A DNA stretch of 64,000 bases from Virgibacillus oceani (GTDB lineage: Bacteria; Bacillota; Bacilli; Bacillales; Amphibacillaceae), in assembly GCF_014638995.1 (NCBI RefSeq), contig NZ_BMFR01000002.1:44203-108202 (forward strand), written 5' to 3'. A model generated the notes under the pieces. It saw only the letters and a program-made list of their open reading frames with translations. It ran no database searches and was not told the DNA's origin. Positions 1 to 9,579 of this stretch are shown here, in pieces. A program made the position numbers and the translations under genes. The stretch's first letter is position 1; every line of letters starts with the position of its first letter.

Positions 1-179
1 GTATGAGGGTAAATGATTTTTCTATTTCGTTCTACTCATCATTGCAATGAGATTATAATGCACTACATATGATATTGTCGGTTATTTTATAATATTCCCA
101 AGCTAGTTTTAATTTATCGGAATATGAATTATTCCTTACGTCGCAGTTTACGTCTTATTTGTAAAAAAACCTTTCATTA

Positions 180-209
180 AAAAAGACAGACTATAAAGTC
201 CGTCTTTTT
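180..209 (-). terminator. Intrinsic terminator of yuiC
   Basis: Inverted repeat with 13-nt arms (180-192 and 197-209), one G-U wobble and a four-base loop. It ends in a U-run on the minus strand and overlaps the yuiC stop codon. The first 180 bases of the window are AT-rich and show no gene I can support. Confidence 0.75.
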
Positions 210-906
210 AACTCTTCGTTATCTGTTCTCTAAATACTTGCAATGCCTCATTCTCATTTAACTCTTTCAGTCGATCCTCTGTTAATTTTCCATTGCCTAT
301 TTCGATAATGTGCACTTCGACTTTTCTTTTGCCCCATTCAGAATAAACGTCTTCTACTGTTTCATAATACAAATCAATCTTGTTTCCATTAATAGCTGCA
401 CCCTTGTCCGCTACAACACCAAAACCATAATCAGGGATCCATAGAATTGTTCCAATTGGATAAACATTTAAATCAGCTGCAATAGTAGAGTATAAGTCTC
501 TTGTTACCTTGACACCAGAATAGGTAATTCCATATTGTGGATGGTTTGGTGTTTTACCAGTGGATTCCACCCCCGCTGTATACCCTGTAGCCAGTACTGT
601 ATCCACTTTCGCACTTGGATACTGCATGGTTACTGCCTCTGCTAGCGATTGGGGTCCATCTATTTGCTCACTTGAAATATATCTTTTCGGCTTTTCTTTG
701 AAGTTAAGTGTCTTTTCTTTCAGGGTAATGGTTTTTCCCATAAATGAACCCTGGGATACTTCCGCTACTGCCTTGTTTGACCCTTGTTCGATCCATACCT
801 TCATATCCGCTATCGTAACATTGGAAATAGCGGTCACAGTAGTGTAAAATGCACCTAAAAACAACAGTAACATTCCAGTTCTTCTCAAAAATTTAATTTT
901 TTTCAA
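208..906 (-). CDS. yuiC: 3D-domain protein YuiC (predicted peptidoglycan-acting)
   Basis: The protein has about 232 residues from a TTG start at 906, chosen because an AGAGAGGTG ribosome binding site sits just upstream; an in-frame ATG at 939 lacks one. One hydrophobic N-terminal segment (about residues 10-28) should anchor or export it. The C-terminal half is the 3D domain named for three aspartates, here D145, D167 and D178 in the contexts AADLNV, VADKG and KIDLYY. Such domains share the double-psi barrel of MltA and RpfB-type lytic transglycosylases, so cell-wall cleavage is the expected role. B. subtilis YuiC also neighbours yuiB and yumB. The function is family knowledge, not shown here. 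Confidence 0.85.
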   Translation of the reverse strand: MKKIKFLRRTGMLLLFLGAFYTTVTAISNVTIADMKVWIEQGSNKAVAEVSQGSFMGKTITLKEKTLNFKEKPKRYISSEQIDGPQSLAEAVTMQYPSAKVDTVLATGYTAGVESTGKTPNHPQYGITYSGVKVTRDLYSTIAADLNVYPIGTILWIPDYGFGVVADKGAAINGNKIDLYYETVEDVYSEWGKRKVEVHIIEIGNGKLTEDRLKELNENEALQVFREQITKS

Positions 907-988
907 TGATAACACCTCTCTGGATGTCATCATTTCCAATCTATTAACTTTTTATTCATATAAAATCTAGAATCTATTGAAATCGCAA

Positions 989-1300
989 TTAGAACATTTG
1001 ATAGCCACTCTTACGCAGAAGCTTGATAACGTAGCCAGATACAATTGTTCCAACAAGACCTGAACCTAAAATTACGATGTCCGCTATTCCTAAATTAACA
1101 AATTTATTGATCATAATTGATATCGATTCAGCTGGATCCTTAAAATAGCGCGTTGTCGACATATCATCCACAATCATTATTACTACAATTGGATATATGT
1201 ACGACATTAACCACGTTTTTCTTAGCAGCATATTCAATATAAATGCAAGTCCAAAAAATATAACAAAAAACAATAATATTTCAACAACAAATTGAATCAA
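989..1300 (-). CDS. yuiB: YuiB-family membrane protein
   Basis: A 103-residue, very hydrophobic protein with three predicted membrane segments (about residues 3-23, 30-46 and 70-92). The loop after the second carries a short charged stretch with two adjacent aspartates. Size, hydropathy and position between yuiC and yumB match the uncharacterised B. subtilis YuiB. No catalytic motif is visible. It has no gene-specific terminator before yuiC, 80 bp downstream, so the two may be cotranscribed. The small gene yuiA, which follows yuiB in B. subtilis as I remember it, does not fit in the 99-bp gap to yumB. Confidence 0.75.
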   Translation of the reverse strand: MIQFVVEILLFFVIFFGLAFILNMLLRKTWLMSYIYPIVVIMIVDDMSTTRYFKDPAESISIMINKFVNLGIADIVILGSGLVGTIVSGYVIKLLRKSGYQMF

Positions 1301-1353
1301 CGCTGTGTCCCCCTTAAACTAATCATACAGAGTACATTTTATCTTAAAACATA

Positions 1354-1390
1354 AAAAAAGCAAAGGCGTTAGAGTTGCCTTTGCTTTTTT
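1354..1390 (-). terminator. Intrinsic terminator of yumB
   Basis: Perfect inverted repeat with 14-nt arms (1354-1367 and 1377-1390, core AGCAAAGGC/GCCTTTGCT) flanked by A and T runs. It lies just after the yumB stop, so yumB and yuiB are separate transcription units. Confidence 0.85.
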
Positions 1391-1399
1391 TGTCAAATA

Positions 1400-2617
1400 T
1401 TAATAGAAAATATTAAATTTACCTTTTTTCAATAGAAGTCCTAATCCACCGAGTTTAAGTAAATAACGATTATCAATTACTTTCTTCATTACAGTAGCTT
1501 TCCAGCCGAACAACTTACGATCATTTAAAACAACACCTATTGCATCAGTATGTCCAAGGGATGCTACAGTACCAAGAATTTTTGCCTCAAAGCCTTCTAA
1601 TTCATGTCCTTCTGCTAACGCTTTAACATTATGCGCAACTGTATACGATTCCTGAATAGCAATCTGTGCAGTCGGCGGGTATGGTCTGCCATTTTCAGGA
1701 TTCATGATTAATGCACAATCACCAATTACAAAAATGTCATCATAACCAGGTGCACGCATATCATTTCTTACTTCTACTTTTCCTCTATTTGTTTCAATTC
1801 CTGACTTTTCAACAATAGAATTAGCGCGTACTCCAGCAGCCCAGACAGTTGTAAGCGTTGGAACTTCAACTTGTTTACCGTCTTTCTCATAAACAATACT
1901 GTCCGGTTTACAATCTTTTAACATTGCACCAGTAACAAATTCTACCCCACGCGATTCTAATGAATTCATTGCATATTCAACAAGCTGTGGATCAAAACCT
2001 GGTAATACAGTTGGAGCACCTTCTACATTGATAATGCGAACAAGGCTCTTATCTATATCGTATTCCTTACAAAGTTCCGGAATACGGTTTGCCAATTCTC
2101 CAACAAATTCAATACCTGTGAATCCGCCTCCGCCAACAACAATGTTTAGGCGTGCTTGATTCTTCTCTTTCTCATTATGATACATTGCAAAATTATACTC
2201 TATGTGTTCTCTGATTAATCGTGAACTATTTATATCACCTATTGTAAATGCGTTTTCAATTAATCCCGGAATACCAAAGGTTGCTGCCTCAAATCCAAGG
2301 CCAATAACTAAAATATCATATGAAAGCTCACTATTTTCAAGCTTAACTTTTTTTTCATCTGGTTTAATCGCAGTTACTGTATCTTGAACAAAATTTATTT
2401 TGCTCATATTTACTACGTCTTTAATAGGTATACGTGTACGATCATGATGTAATGTACCTGCTGCATTCTCATGTAACCATGTTGTCTGGTAATGGTAATC
2501 GTTCTTATTAACGAGAGTAATGTTCGCGTCATTCACTCCCATTGACTTCTGTAGCTTTACAGTTGTCATTATTCCCCCGTAACCTGCACCAAGAATTACA
2601 ATGTTCGGCTTTTTCAT
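1400..2617 (-). CDS. yumB: Type II NADH dehydrogenase-like flavoprotein YumB
   Basis: A 405-residue protein of the pyridine nucleotide-disulfide oxidoreductase family, close to non-proton-pumping NADH dehydrogenases (NDH-2). An FAD-binding dinucleotide fold opens the protein (GAGYGGI, about residues 8-14). A second GxGxxG-type motif for NAD(P)H (VGGGGFTG) lies near residue 162. The late FAD motif around FVIGDCALI is near residue 295. The C terminus is basic and amphipathic, as in NDH-2 enzymes that sit on the inner face of the membrane. The expected role is electron transfer from NAD(P)H to quinone. It is divergent from yumC across a shared 300-bp control region. Confidence 0.88.
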   Translation of the reverse strand: MKKPNIVILGAGYGGIMTTVKLQKSMGVNDANITLVNKNDYHYQTTWLHENAAGTLHHDRTRIPIKDVVNMSKINFVQDTVTAIKPDEKKVKLENSELSYDILVIGLGFEAATFGIPGLIENAFTIGDINSSRLIREHIEYNFAMYHNEKEKNQARLNIVVGGGGFTGIEFVGELANRIPELCKEYDIDKSLVRIINVEGAPTVLPGFDPQLVEYAMNSLESRGVEFVTGAMLKDCKPDSIVYEKDGKQVEVPTLTTVWAAGVRANSIVEKSGIETNRGKVEVRNDMRAPGYDDIFVIGDCALIMNPENGRPYPPTAQIAIQESYTVAHNVKALAEGHELEGFEAKILGTVASLGHTDAIGVVLNDRKLFGWKATVMKKVIDNRYLLKLGGLGLLLKKGKFNIFY

Positions 2618-2648
2618 CTCTCATCACTTCCATCTTTATAATTTACCT

Positions 2649-2666
2649 TTGTGACATTTTTCACGT
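2649..2666. promoter_or_regulatory. Possible Rex-like redox operator upstream of yumB
   Basis: TTGTGACATTTTTCACGT, 32 bp before the yumB start, resembles the Rex consensus TTGTGAANNNNTTCACAA with mismatches in the right half. A related palindromic stretch, TTTTGTCACAAAA, lies at about 2703-2715. Rex controls ndh in B. subtilis, so the placement is sensible, but the match is imperfect. Confidence 0.3.
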
Positions 2667-2753
2667 AATTAAGCATAAAAAAAAGACATAAAGACGATAT
2701 AATTTTGTCACAAAAATGTAATATAATTTCTAAAGATTATCTTAGACCTTTTT

Positions 2754-2810
2754 ACGACAATTTTCAACCCTTTATTACACATTTATAATATTGAAAATTG
2801 TCGTTATAAT
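2754..2810 (+). promoter_or_regulatory. 14-bp inverted repeat abutting the yumC promoter
   Basis: ACGACAATTTTCAA (2754-2767) is repeated exactly in inverted orientation at 2791-2804, with a 23-bp spacer. The right arm ends directly at a perfect -10 hexamer, TATAAT (2805-2810), for yumC. The -35 region (about 2782-2787) is poor and lies inside the spacer. This looks like a two-site DNA operator rather than an RNA hairpin, because transcription would start downstream of it. The regulator is unknown. Confidence 0.5.
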
Positions 2811-2917
2811 AGCTGCATTTTAGATTACATAATGTTCAATAGTACACATAGCATATTTCTTTATGATAAACTCATTTTGTCGTACTATGGGACTTAGACG
2901 GAATGGAGGAAATCTTA

Positions 2918-3907
2918 ATGACTGAAAATATATATGATGTAACTATTATTGGTGCGGGTCCGGTTGGCCTGTTTACTGCATTTTACGGTGGGATGCGTCA
3001 AGCAAGTGTAAAAATAATTGAAAGTTTGCCACATACGGGGGGGCAATTAACAGCCCTATACCCTGAAAAAGATATATATGATATTGCCGGTTTTCCTAAA
3101 GTTCGCGCACAGGAACTGGTAGATAATTTGGTGGAACAGGCAAATTTATTTGACCCCGCAATTGTATTGGGGCAAGCAATAGAAACAGTTGAGAGATTAG
3201 ATGACGGCACATTTAAACTTACCTCTGACAAAGAAGTTCATTATACAAAGACAATCATTATTACTGCTGGAAATGGAGCGTTTCAGCCACGCCGTTTAAA
3301 TGTGGGTGATAGTGAACAATATGAAGGTGTAAATTTACATTACCATGTTAAGGATATGAATCAATATAAGGATCAAAATGTTATGCTGCTGGGTGGGGGC
3401 GATTCCGCTGTTGATTGGGCACTAATGCTTGAACCAATTGCCAAGAAAGTTACCTTGGTCCACCGGCGGGATAAATTTAGAGCACACGAGCACAGTGTTG
3501 AGAAACTTATGGCATCTAACATTGATGTGTTAACACCATTTGTTCCTGTTAATATTGAAGGTACAAATAAAATTGACAAAGTAGTATTGGAAGAGGTTAA
3601 AGGTGACCGAAAAATAGAATTAGAAGTAGATTCTGTTTTGTGTAATTATGGCTTTATTTCTTCTCTCGGTCCAATTAAGGATTGGGGATTGGAAATTGAA
3701 AAAAATAGCATTGTAGTTAATTCCAAAATGGAAACGAACATCAAAGGCATTTATGCAGCCGGAGATATTTGTACATATCCGGGAAAAGTTAAACTTATTG
3801 CAACTGGATTTGGCGAAGGACCAACTGCCATCAATAATGCTAAACAATACATTGATCCAAAAGCAAGAATACAACCGAAGCATTCGACTAGTATGGAACT
3901 ACTCTAG
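2918..3907 (+). CDS. yumC: Ferredoxin/flavodoxin-NADP+ reductase, type 2
   Basis: A 329-residue thioredoxin-reductase-like flavoprotein lacking the redox CxxC pair, which is the hallmark of YumC-type ferredoxin-NADP+ oxidoreductases. The FAD motif GAGPVGL is near the N terminus. The NADPH motif GGGDSAVDW is near residue 157, followed by HRRDKFRA, typical for binding the 2'-phosphate. The late FAD motif is [11 protein letters not shown]. The start at 2918 is preferred over an ATG at 2903 because the ribosome binding site GGAGGA lies at 2905-2910, inside the longer reading. The enzyme passes electrons between NADPH and ferredoxin or flavodoxin in the cytoplasm. Confidence 0.9.
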   Translation: MTENIYDVTIIGAGPVGLFTAFYGGMRQASVKIIESLPHTGGQLTALYPEKDIYDIAGFPKVRAQELVDNLVEQANLFDPAIVLGQAIETVERLDDGTFKLTSDKEVHYTKTIIITAGNGAFQPRRLNVGDSEQYEGVNLHYHVKDMNQYKDQNVMLLGGGDSAVDWALMLEPIAKKVTLVHRRDKFRAHEHSVEKLMASNIDVLTPFVPVNIEGTNKIDKVVLEEVKGDRKIELEVDSVLCNYGFISSLGPIKDWGLEIEKNSIVVNSKMETNIKGIYAAGDICTYPGKVKLIATGFGEGPTAINNAKQYIDPKARIQPKHSTSMELL

Positions 3908-3914
3908 TGCAAAC

Positions 3915-3944
3915 AAAAGCAGGCCTTAAGCCTGCTTTTTTGCT
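3915..3944 (+). terminator. Intrinsic terminator of yumC
   Basis: Ten-base perfect stem AAAAGCAGGC (3915-3924) with GCCTGCTTTT (3930-3939), a five-base loop and a run of T. Confidence 0.85.
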
Positions 3945-4026
3945 GGTCAATTTTTTATGTAACAAATCAAGCCATACAAATATAACTTAAAAAGCCAGGA
4001 CACCTACCAGCGCCCTAGCCATAAAT

Positions 4027-4383
4027 TTAACAATTCTCAGGGGTTCCTTCACGTTCCTTCGCTTTAAACGAAGACCCGCATCCACATGAAACGATTGCAT
4101 TTGGATTTTCAATTGCAAATCCGCCACCCATCATGTTCTGTTTAAAATCAATTGTTGTTCCCTCGATAATAGGAATGTCTTGTTTAAAGATCACAACTGG
4201 AATACCATTTATAGTGTCTACCATATCTAATTCAGCATTTACATCATAGTCAAATCCAAGTGAATACGATAATCCACTGCATCCACCGCCTTTTATCCCA
4301 AAACGCAAGCGAGCATTTTCAGATTCTTCCTTCATCATATCCTTTATCTGATCAACAGCATTATCTGTTAAAGTTAAAACCAT
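4027..4383 (-). CDS. yutM: HesB/IscA-type iron-sulfur carrier YutM
   Basis: A 118-residue A-type Fe-S carrier. The three conserved cysteines are visible: one in GGCSGLSY (about residue 35) and the pair in SCGCGSSF near residue 100. The start ATG follows AAGGAGGAAT. Such proteins accept clusters from the SUF scaffold and deliver them to target enzymes. It sits near nfuA, another carrier, and about 18 kb from the suf operon. It matches the B. subtilis YutM position beside dapF. Confidence 0.87.
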   Translation of the reverse strand: MVLTLTDNAVDQIKDMMKEESENARLRFGIKGGGCSGLSYSLGFDYDVNAELDMVDTINGIPVVIFKQDIPIIEGTTIDFKQNMMGGGFAIENPNAIVSCGCGSSFKAKEREGTPENC

Positions 4384-4452
4384 ACATATTCCTCCTTATT
4401 TATGATGGATTATATATCTAGTATACAAACACAAAAATTATAGTTCAAATGA

Positions 4453-5304
4453 TTAATTTAAATAATAGAATCCGGAAGCAATAATTTCTGCTTTCCCCTT
4501 CATCCATACTGATCCATTCGAATCCCATGTAATCATTAAATCTCCGCCGCTTAAATGAACACAAATTTTACTATCTCTCATCATATATCCATTTAAAATC
4601 GCTGCCACAACTGCAGCACATGCACCAGTTCCACAGGCCTCTGTTACGCCGGATCCGCGCTCCCACACCCGGAAATTCATCTCTGTTTCCGAAACAATTT
4701 CAACAAATTCGACATTTACACCTTCTGGAAATCGTTCATCCTTTGCAATAACTGGACCAAGTTCATATAATGGTGCTTCCTCTATCGATTCAACAAAAAA
4801 TATCGCATGTGGATTCCCCATTGATACAGCAGTTATGAATAATTCTGTGTCATTGACTAAAAATGATTCGGCAACAACTTTACCTGCATCACCTCGCATT
4901 GGTATATCGGAACGCATTAACCAGGGCATGCCCATATTAATCGTTATATCCTTTACTTCACCTTCAATAACATGAACTTCTGCGTCAACAATAGTTGCTT
5001 TTGTTTCGATGCGAAAAGTATCACGTTGGACAATCCCTTGCTCATACACGTACTTTGCAACACACCGTAATCCATTGCCGCAATTTTTCCCTTCCGATCC
5101 ATCTTTATTAAAAATGCGCATTCCAACATCCACTTGCTTGCTCGGATGAATTACTATCAAGCCATCAGCCCCGATTCCAGTATGTACATCCGATACTTTT
5201 CTCGCTAATCTTGGCAGCATTTCTTCTGTAATTTCATATTGGAATAAATCAAGATAAATATAATTATTGCCTAATCCGTGCATTTTCGTAAAAGGTATCT
5301 TCAT
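4453..5304 (-). CDS. dapF: Diaminopimelate epimerase
   Basis: A 283-residue enzyme converting LL- to meso-diaminopimelate in lysine and peptidoglycan precursor synthesis. Its two catalytic cysteines lie in the family motifs NCGNGLRC (about residue 76) and EACGTGACA (about residue 222). The N-terminal KMHGLGNNY motif is also typical. Length is normal for the family. It ends only 16 bp before the yuzD region on the same strand, so yuzD and dapF probably form one unit. Confidence 0.96.
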   Translation of the reverse strand: MKIPFTKMHGLGNNYIYLDLFQYEITEEMLPRLARKVSDVHTGIGADGLIVIHPSKQVDVGMRIFNKDGSEGKNCGNGLRCVAKYVYEQGIVQRDTFRIETKATIVDAEVHVIEGEVKDITINMGMPWLMRSDIPMRGDAGKVVAESFLVNDTELFITAVSMGNPHAIFFVESIEEAPLYELGPVIAKDERFPEGVNVEFVEIVSETEMNFRVWERGSGVTEACGTGACAAVVAAILNGYMMRDSKICVHLSGGDLMITWDSNGSVWMKGKAEIIASGFYYLN

Positions 5305-5320
5305 CCTAATTCCTCATTTC

Positions 5321-5644
5321 CTATGACCTTAGTGCAATTCCATTTTTATCTAGTGCTTGGTAAATTGTTTTTAATCTTGGAATCCCTTCTGCAACCATTT
5401 CTTCATTAACAATAACGATTGGATAAAACAGATCCTCTTCAAAAATACGATTAACAAACTGTCTATGTTTCCTCATTTCCTGTGTCTGATTTATATCAAT
5501 ATATTCATATTCGATTCCATCGTCTTCATACTTCCTGCCTATCGCTGCTTGCAGCCATTCAAAAGTATCTTTAGAACCCGGTGCCCCCACACAGCTAGCA
5601 CAAATTTGTTCTGCCCCATAAATAGTAATTATAACTTTCTTCAT
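5321..5644 (-). CDS. yuzD: YuzD-family thioredoxin-like protein (DUF1462)
   Basis: A 107-residue protein from the ATG at 5644, placed nine bases after GGAGGT; an upstream in-frame TTG at 5650 is too close to that site. It carries a CxxC motif (ICASCVG, about residues 13-19) in a thioredoxin-like fold context, followed by a TFEWLQ helix. The family is uncharacterised; a redox or Fe-S-related role would fit the neighbours nfuA and yutM, but that is inference. Confidence 0.75.
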   Translation of the reverse strand: MKKVIITIYGAEQICASCVGAPGSKDTFEWLQAAIGRKYEDDGIEYEYIDINQTQEMRKHRQFVNRIFEEDLFYPIVIVNEEMVAEGIPRLKTIYQALDKNGIALRS

Positions 5645-5802
5645 CCCCAAGTTACCTCCAAAATTGTAGTTACTTTTATTTTACAAAATCTTTATTTAAA
5701 GATAAAATAAAAGTAATCATTGAATTTCAAAACTGTAATTTTCGAATAGATTTTTTTTGATATTCATCTTATAATGTTAAATAGGAAAGGAGAAGATGGA
5801 TA

Positions 5803-6027
5803 ATGCAAGAACAAGTTCAGGAAGTGTTAAACAAATTACGCCCATTTTTACTTCGTGATGGTGGAGATGTGGAGTTAATAGATGTTGATGAAAATGGCAT
5901 TGTACTTCTTCGTCTCATGGGTGCTTGCGGAAACTGCCCAAGCTCAACAATTACTTTAAAAGCTGGTATCGAACGTGCGTTAATGGCTGAAGTGCCGGGA
6001 GTTAAAGAAATCGAACAAGTATTTTAA
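5803..6027 (+). CDS. nfuA: NifU C-terminal-type Fe-S scaffold/carrier
   Basis: A 74-residue stand-alone Nfu domain (B. subtilis YutI). The CxxC in GACGNCPSS (about residues 45-53) binds a [4Fe-4S] cluster at the dimer interface. The N-terminal [13 protein letters not shown] stretch is typical. The ATG follows GGAAAGGAGAAG. It is monocistronic with its own terminator and likely hands clusters from SufBCD to apo-enzymes. Confidence 0.92.
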   Translation: MQEQVQEVLNKLRPFLLRDGGDVELIDVDENGIVLLRLMGACGNCPSSTITLKAGIERALMAEVPGVKEIEQVF

Positions 6028-6041
6028 TAAAATATATGACC

Positions 6042-6074
6042 GGCAGACATTACTTCAATAATGTCTGCCTTTTT
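6042..6074 (+). terminator. Intrinsic terminator of nfuA
   Basis: Eleven-base perfect stem GGCAGACATTA (6042-6052) with 6059-6069, a six-base loop, then five T. Confidence 0.88.
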
Positions 6075-6104
6075 CTTTACTTCAGTAATTATCTCTTGTT
6101 CAAT

Positions 6105-7067
6105 TTACACAGGTGTCTTCGGTTCTTCACCATTGAACAAAAGCAAAATGTTCTCTAGGCATAATTCAAGCATTCTTACCCTTGTTTCAATACTCGCAGA
6201 ACCAATATGCGGTAAACATACTACATTATCTAATTCAAGCAATGGATGATCTGCACGGATTGGTTCCTTCTCAAAAACGTCTAAGCCCGCTGCCGCTATT
6301 TCATTCGACTCCAATGCATGATATAAGGCGGTCTCATCCACCACTTGACCTCTGGACACATTTATAAATATAGCTCGGGACTTCATTTTTTGAAATGAAG
6401 TCCTATCAAACATATGTTTCGTTTCATTAGTTAACGGCACTAGCGAAACGATGAAATCTGACCTTTCCAGCAACTTATCAAAATCAGTATAAATAGCCTG
6501 CAGTTCTTGTTCCGCTTCCAAATTTCTCGAACGATTATGGTATAAAACTTCCATATCAAAACCTTTTGCACGTTTTGCTACTGCCTTTCCAATTCTCCCC
6601 ATACCTACTATTCCGATCGTTTTATGATGTATGTCTGAACCAGCTAACAAAAATGGTGACCAATGCTCCCATTTGTCTTTTTTAATAAAATTGACTCCCT
6701 CCACAATTTTTCTTGCAGCAGCCATTAACAAGGCAAACGTCAAATCTGCAGTAGTATTTGTTAACACGTCAGGCGTATTGGTCACCGTAATCCCTTTATC
6801 CCGTGCTGTGTTTACATCAATATTATCGTAGCCAACCGCCATGTTTGCTACGATCTTTAAGTTGACGGCACTTTCCAATAGTTCACGATCAATGGTTTCC
6901 GTTAACAGGCATAACAGAGCATCTGCCTGCTCCATCTCTTTTATTAAACGATCTCTTGGAACTGGCTCTTCTGCCTCTTCCCACATCCGAAATTCAAACA
7001 ATTCACGAAAAGGTTCCACAATCTCATTTGGTATTTTTCTTGTAATATACACTAGTGGCTTGTTCAC
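6105..7067 (-). CDS. gyaR: D-2-hydroxyacid dehydrogenase, probable D-glycerate/glyoxylate reductase
   Basis: A 320-residue member of the D-isomer-specific 2-hydroxyacid dehydrogenase family. The NAD(P) motif is GMGRIGKAVAKR (about residues 153-164). The conserved Arg lies in NVSRGQVVDE, the Glu in the DVFEKEP region, and the catalytic His in LPHIGSAS. It starts at GTG 7067 after GAGGTGAT. It probably interconverts D-glycerate and hydroxypyruvate or glycolate and glyoxylate. The substrate cannot be fixed from sequence alone. In B. subtilis, as I recall, hom-thrC-thrB lie next to yutH here, so this gene is a local difference. Confidence 0.82.
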   Translation of the reverse strand: MNKPLVYITRKIPNEIVEPFRELFEFRMWEEAEEPVPRDRLIKEMEQADALLCLLTETIDRELLESAVNLKIVANMAVGYDNIDVNTARDKGITVTNTPDVLTNTTADLTFALLMAAARKIVEGVNFIKKDKWEHWSPFLLAGSDIHHKTIGIVGMGRIGKAVAKRAKGFDMEVLYHNRSRNLEAEQELQAIYTDFDKLLERSDFIVSLVPLTNETKHMFDRTSFQKMKSRAIFINVSRGQVVDETALYHALESNEIAAAGLDVFEKEPIRADHPLLELDNVVCLPHIGSASIETRVRMLELCLENILLLFNGEEPKTPV

Positions 7068-7079
7068 GCTATCACCTCA

Positions 7080-8054
7080 TTATAACCAGTGTAACACAGG
7101 AATTTGTAATGATTCATAATCCACACCAGCAATTTCAAAAAAATTTGCCAGCCGCCTTTCGTAAATCGTTTGTTGTTCAAGGATCTCGGCCATTTCCCTG
7201 TAACTTTGTTCAATATTTTGATAGGAATAACAGCGTTCAATTTGATCAAATAAATGGATTGGAAATAGTAATCTGGCATATAATAAGCGCCAGCTGAAAA
7301 CGGACAGAGGCTGTACTGATTGGTATTGATGAACAAAAGCTGCTGCTTCATTACTCGCTTTTTCACCGTCATCCAATAATTTATACCGAATATATTCGGC
7401 TATATCTCTAGCTGGATGATCATATACTAAATCGTCGAACCATAGCACTGGTTTTATCATATTATCATTGTACCGTCTAAATGAAATGGTACCTTGGTCG
7501 CCCTCATGGAAACGATTATCTTGTTCACTTTCCTGTACATACTGAATTGCGTTTTCGCTTATGCCGATAATATATGGAAGTATATCCATCATGAATCGAT
7601 CAAATTGGGATGAATTTTCCTTAGCGCTTTTCACAATATTTGATTCATAGGCCGTCAATTTATTGATCCATAGTTCCTTCCATTGTCCATAGCTTGATAT
7701 TTCCTGGGGTTCATAACGATACATTGAACCCATTTTGTGAAACTTTCCAAGCAGCATTCCATGTGACATTTGTTCCCGTTCTTGTCTAAGCTGAAATCGT
7801 AATACCATATAATAATCGTCTTGGTAATTTGAAAACCATTCACCATGAACATTGGGAATTGGAATTGCTGTTTGCCTTATGTTTTGTTCTGTTAAATAAT
7901 AAGCAAGTGCCGCCTGTTCCATTTGAATAACTTCCCTGTTATCAGCTAAAATGGTAAAATAGTAATATTCATTGTTTTTGAAACATTCTTTTCCATCAAG
8001 CATGACGCTATCATCAACATGGATATCATAATATACAGCAAGCAAATCCTTCAA
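7080..8054 (-). CDS. yutH: Spore coat-associated protein YutH
   Basis: A 324-residue protein with a CotS-type, kinase-like fold seen in spore coat proteins. It starts at TTG 8054 after AGGAGGAG. Kinase-like remnants are visible: GDQGTISF near residue 186 and VLWFDDLVYDHPARDIAEYIR near 203-223, which resembles the aminoglycoside phosphotransferase metal-binding region. Canonical catalytic residues are not clearly all kept, so it may not be an active kinase. It is expected in the mother cell during coat assembly. It is followed 13 bp later by gyaR. Confidence 0.8.
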   Translation of the reverse strand: MKDLLAVYYDIHVDDSVMLDGKECFKNNEYYYFTILADNREVIQMEQAALAYYLTEQNIRQTAIPIPNVHGEWFSNYQDDYYMVLRFQLRQEREQMSHGMLLGKFHKMGSMYRYEPQEISSYGQWKELWINKLTAYESNIVKSAKENSSQFDRFMMDILPYIIGISENAIQYVQESEQDNRFHEGDQGTISFRRYNDNMIKPVLWFDDLVYDHPARDIAEYIRYKLLDDGEKASNEAAAFVHQYQSVQPLSVFSWRLLYARLLFPIHLFDQIERCYSYQNIEQSYREMAEILEQQTIYERRLANFFEIAGVDYESLQIPVLHWL

Positions 8055-8150
8055 AACGATCTCCTCCTGAAAGCCATTTACACTATTGTATGAGAGTTAT
8101 CGATATATCTTACCTACAACTGGAAATTATAAAAGAAAGGTGATAGAAAT

Positions 8151-8663
8151 ATGGATAAAATAACGAAACAAAGTGAATTAGAAGTAAAAGCAAGAGAATT
8201 ATTAACGGAGCGCGGAGTGACATTAGATGATATTGCAGAATTAGTATATTACCTGCAATCAAAATATCACGATAATCTGACTATGGAGGAATGTTTGCAT
8301 AACGTTGATCGTGTATTGACAAAAAGAGAGGTACAAAATGCTGTATTAACTGGTATTCAACTTGACATGCTTGCGGAAGAAAAGAAATTAGTTCAACCAC
8401 TGCAAACAACGATTGAAACAGATGAAAGCCTGTACGGAGTCGATGAAATCATCGCGTTATCTATTGTAAATGTTTACGGATCAATTGGATTTACCAACTA
8501 TGGATACATTGACAAACAAAAGCCTGGAATTCTTAAAAAGCTAAATGATAAATCAACAGGCGAATGCCATACATTTCTTGATGACATTGTTGGAGCAATC
8601 GCCGCTGCTGCTTCAAGCAGACTTGCACATGGCTCAGCAGATGATAAACAACTAGACGATTAA
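8151..8663 (+). CDS. yutG: Phosphatidylglycerophosphatase A family protein (YutG)
   Basis: A 170-residue protein of the PgpA family, which removes phosphate from phosphatidylglycerophosphate to give phosphatidylglycerol. Visible family features are the VDEIIALSIVNVYGSIGFTN region (about residues 98-117) and the C-terminal DDIVGAIAAA segment with paired acidic residues. Unlike E. coli PgpA it has no strong membrane segments, as is usual for the Bacillus type. It is alone on the plus strand between yutH and yutF. Confidence 0.82.
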   Translation: MDKITKQSELEVKARELLTERGVTLDDIAELVYYLQSKYHDNLTMEECLHNVDRVLTKREVQNAVLTGIQLDMLAEEKKLVQPLQTTIETDESLYGVDEIIALSIVNVYGSIGFTNYGYIDKQKPGILKKLNDKSTGECHTFLDDIVGAIAAAASSRLAHGSADDKQLDD

Positions 8664-8710
8664 AAAGAGACTGCGAAATAAATTAAGTTGGAAACGAATC
8701 GATTTAAGTA

Positions 8711-8763
8711 TAAACCGCACAAAATCAAAATTGTTACATTGATTTCATGCGGTTTATTTTTTT
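8711..8763 (+). terminator. Hairpin terminator of yutG (copy 1 of a repeated hairpin)
   Basis: Arms 8711-8728 and 8739-8756 pair as TAAACCGCA/TGCGGTTTA and AAATCAA/TTGATTT around a small internal loop, followed by seven T. The same hairpin recurs at 11864-11905. Confidence 0.8.
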
Positions 8764-8782
8764 ATAGGGAATGTTCCAGCAG

Positions 8783-9556
8783 CTACTTTATATTGTGTAT
8801 CCAATCCTTTAAATTGTGAACAAAATAGGTGGGTTTATGCTTTAGTTTGGGATAGTCTTCATAGGGTGTTACACCTGTAAATACCATCAATGTATCCACG
8901 CCCGTGTTTATCCCTGCCAATATATCCGTATTGTAATTATCCCCTACCATCAATATTTTTTCTTTATCCAGTCCCAATGTGTTCATAGCTTCATCCATAA
9001 TAATCGTTTCAGGCTTCCCGACAAAGGTAGGTTCAATTCCGGTACTGACCGTAATTGCAGAGGTTATTGCCCCATTACCCGGTACCAGCCCACGTTCTGT
9101 TGGAATTGCAATATCGCCATTTGTAGAAATAAATTCTGCTCCATTCCGAATCGCTAGACAAGCAGTTGCAAGTTTTTCATAATTAACATCACGATCAATC
9201 CCAATTACAACATAGTCACAATTTTCCTCCGTTACAATCAGGCCTTCTTTTTCCAACGCATCAGCTAATCCTTTTTCACCAATCATATAACATTTTGCAT
9301 TTTCTTTATTATGCTTAATGTATTTAGCTGTTGCCATACTTGAAGTAAATACATGATCAGGTGTTGATATTATCTCCATTTTATTAAGCTTTTCGGAAAT
9401 TTGAGATTGTGTTTTTGATGAATTATTCGTTAAAAACATATATGGTATATTTTTTTTATGTAAGGCAGCTACAAACTCTGCTGCAGCATCAATTCGTTCA
9501 TTTCCCAAATACATTGTTCCGTCAAGGTCTATAAGATAGCCATCATATCTTTTCAA
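8783..9556 (-). CDS. yutF: HAD-family NagD-type sugar/aryl phosphatase YutF
   Basis: A 257-residue HAD phosphatase. HAD motif I is DLDGTMYLG with the nucleophilic and acid-base aspartates (about residues 9-17). Motif II is LTNNSS, and motif IV is MVGDNYNTDI. A C2-type cap lies between. The TTG at 9556 is chosen over the ATG at 9583: it follows GAGGGT by six bases and gives an N terminus that lines up with B. subtilis YutF as I remember it. Natural substrate is unknown; the family dephosphorylates small phosphoesters. Its message probably continues from yutE. Confidence 0.85.
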   Translation of the reverse strand: MKRYDGYLIDLDGTMYLGNERIDAAAEFVAALHKKNIPYMFLTNNSSKTQSQISEKLNKMEIISTPDHVFTSSMATAKYIKHNKENAKCYMIGEKGLADALEKEGLIVTEENCDYVVIGIDRDVNYEKLATACLAIRNGAEFISTNGDIAIPTERGLVPGNGAITSAITVSTGIEPTFVGKPETIIMDEAMNTLGLDKEKILMVGDNYNTDILAGINTGVDTLMVFTGVTPYEDYPKLKHKPTYFVHNLKDWIHNIK

Positions 9557-9579
9557 TCTATTACCCTCATTTCCTTTGT

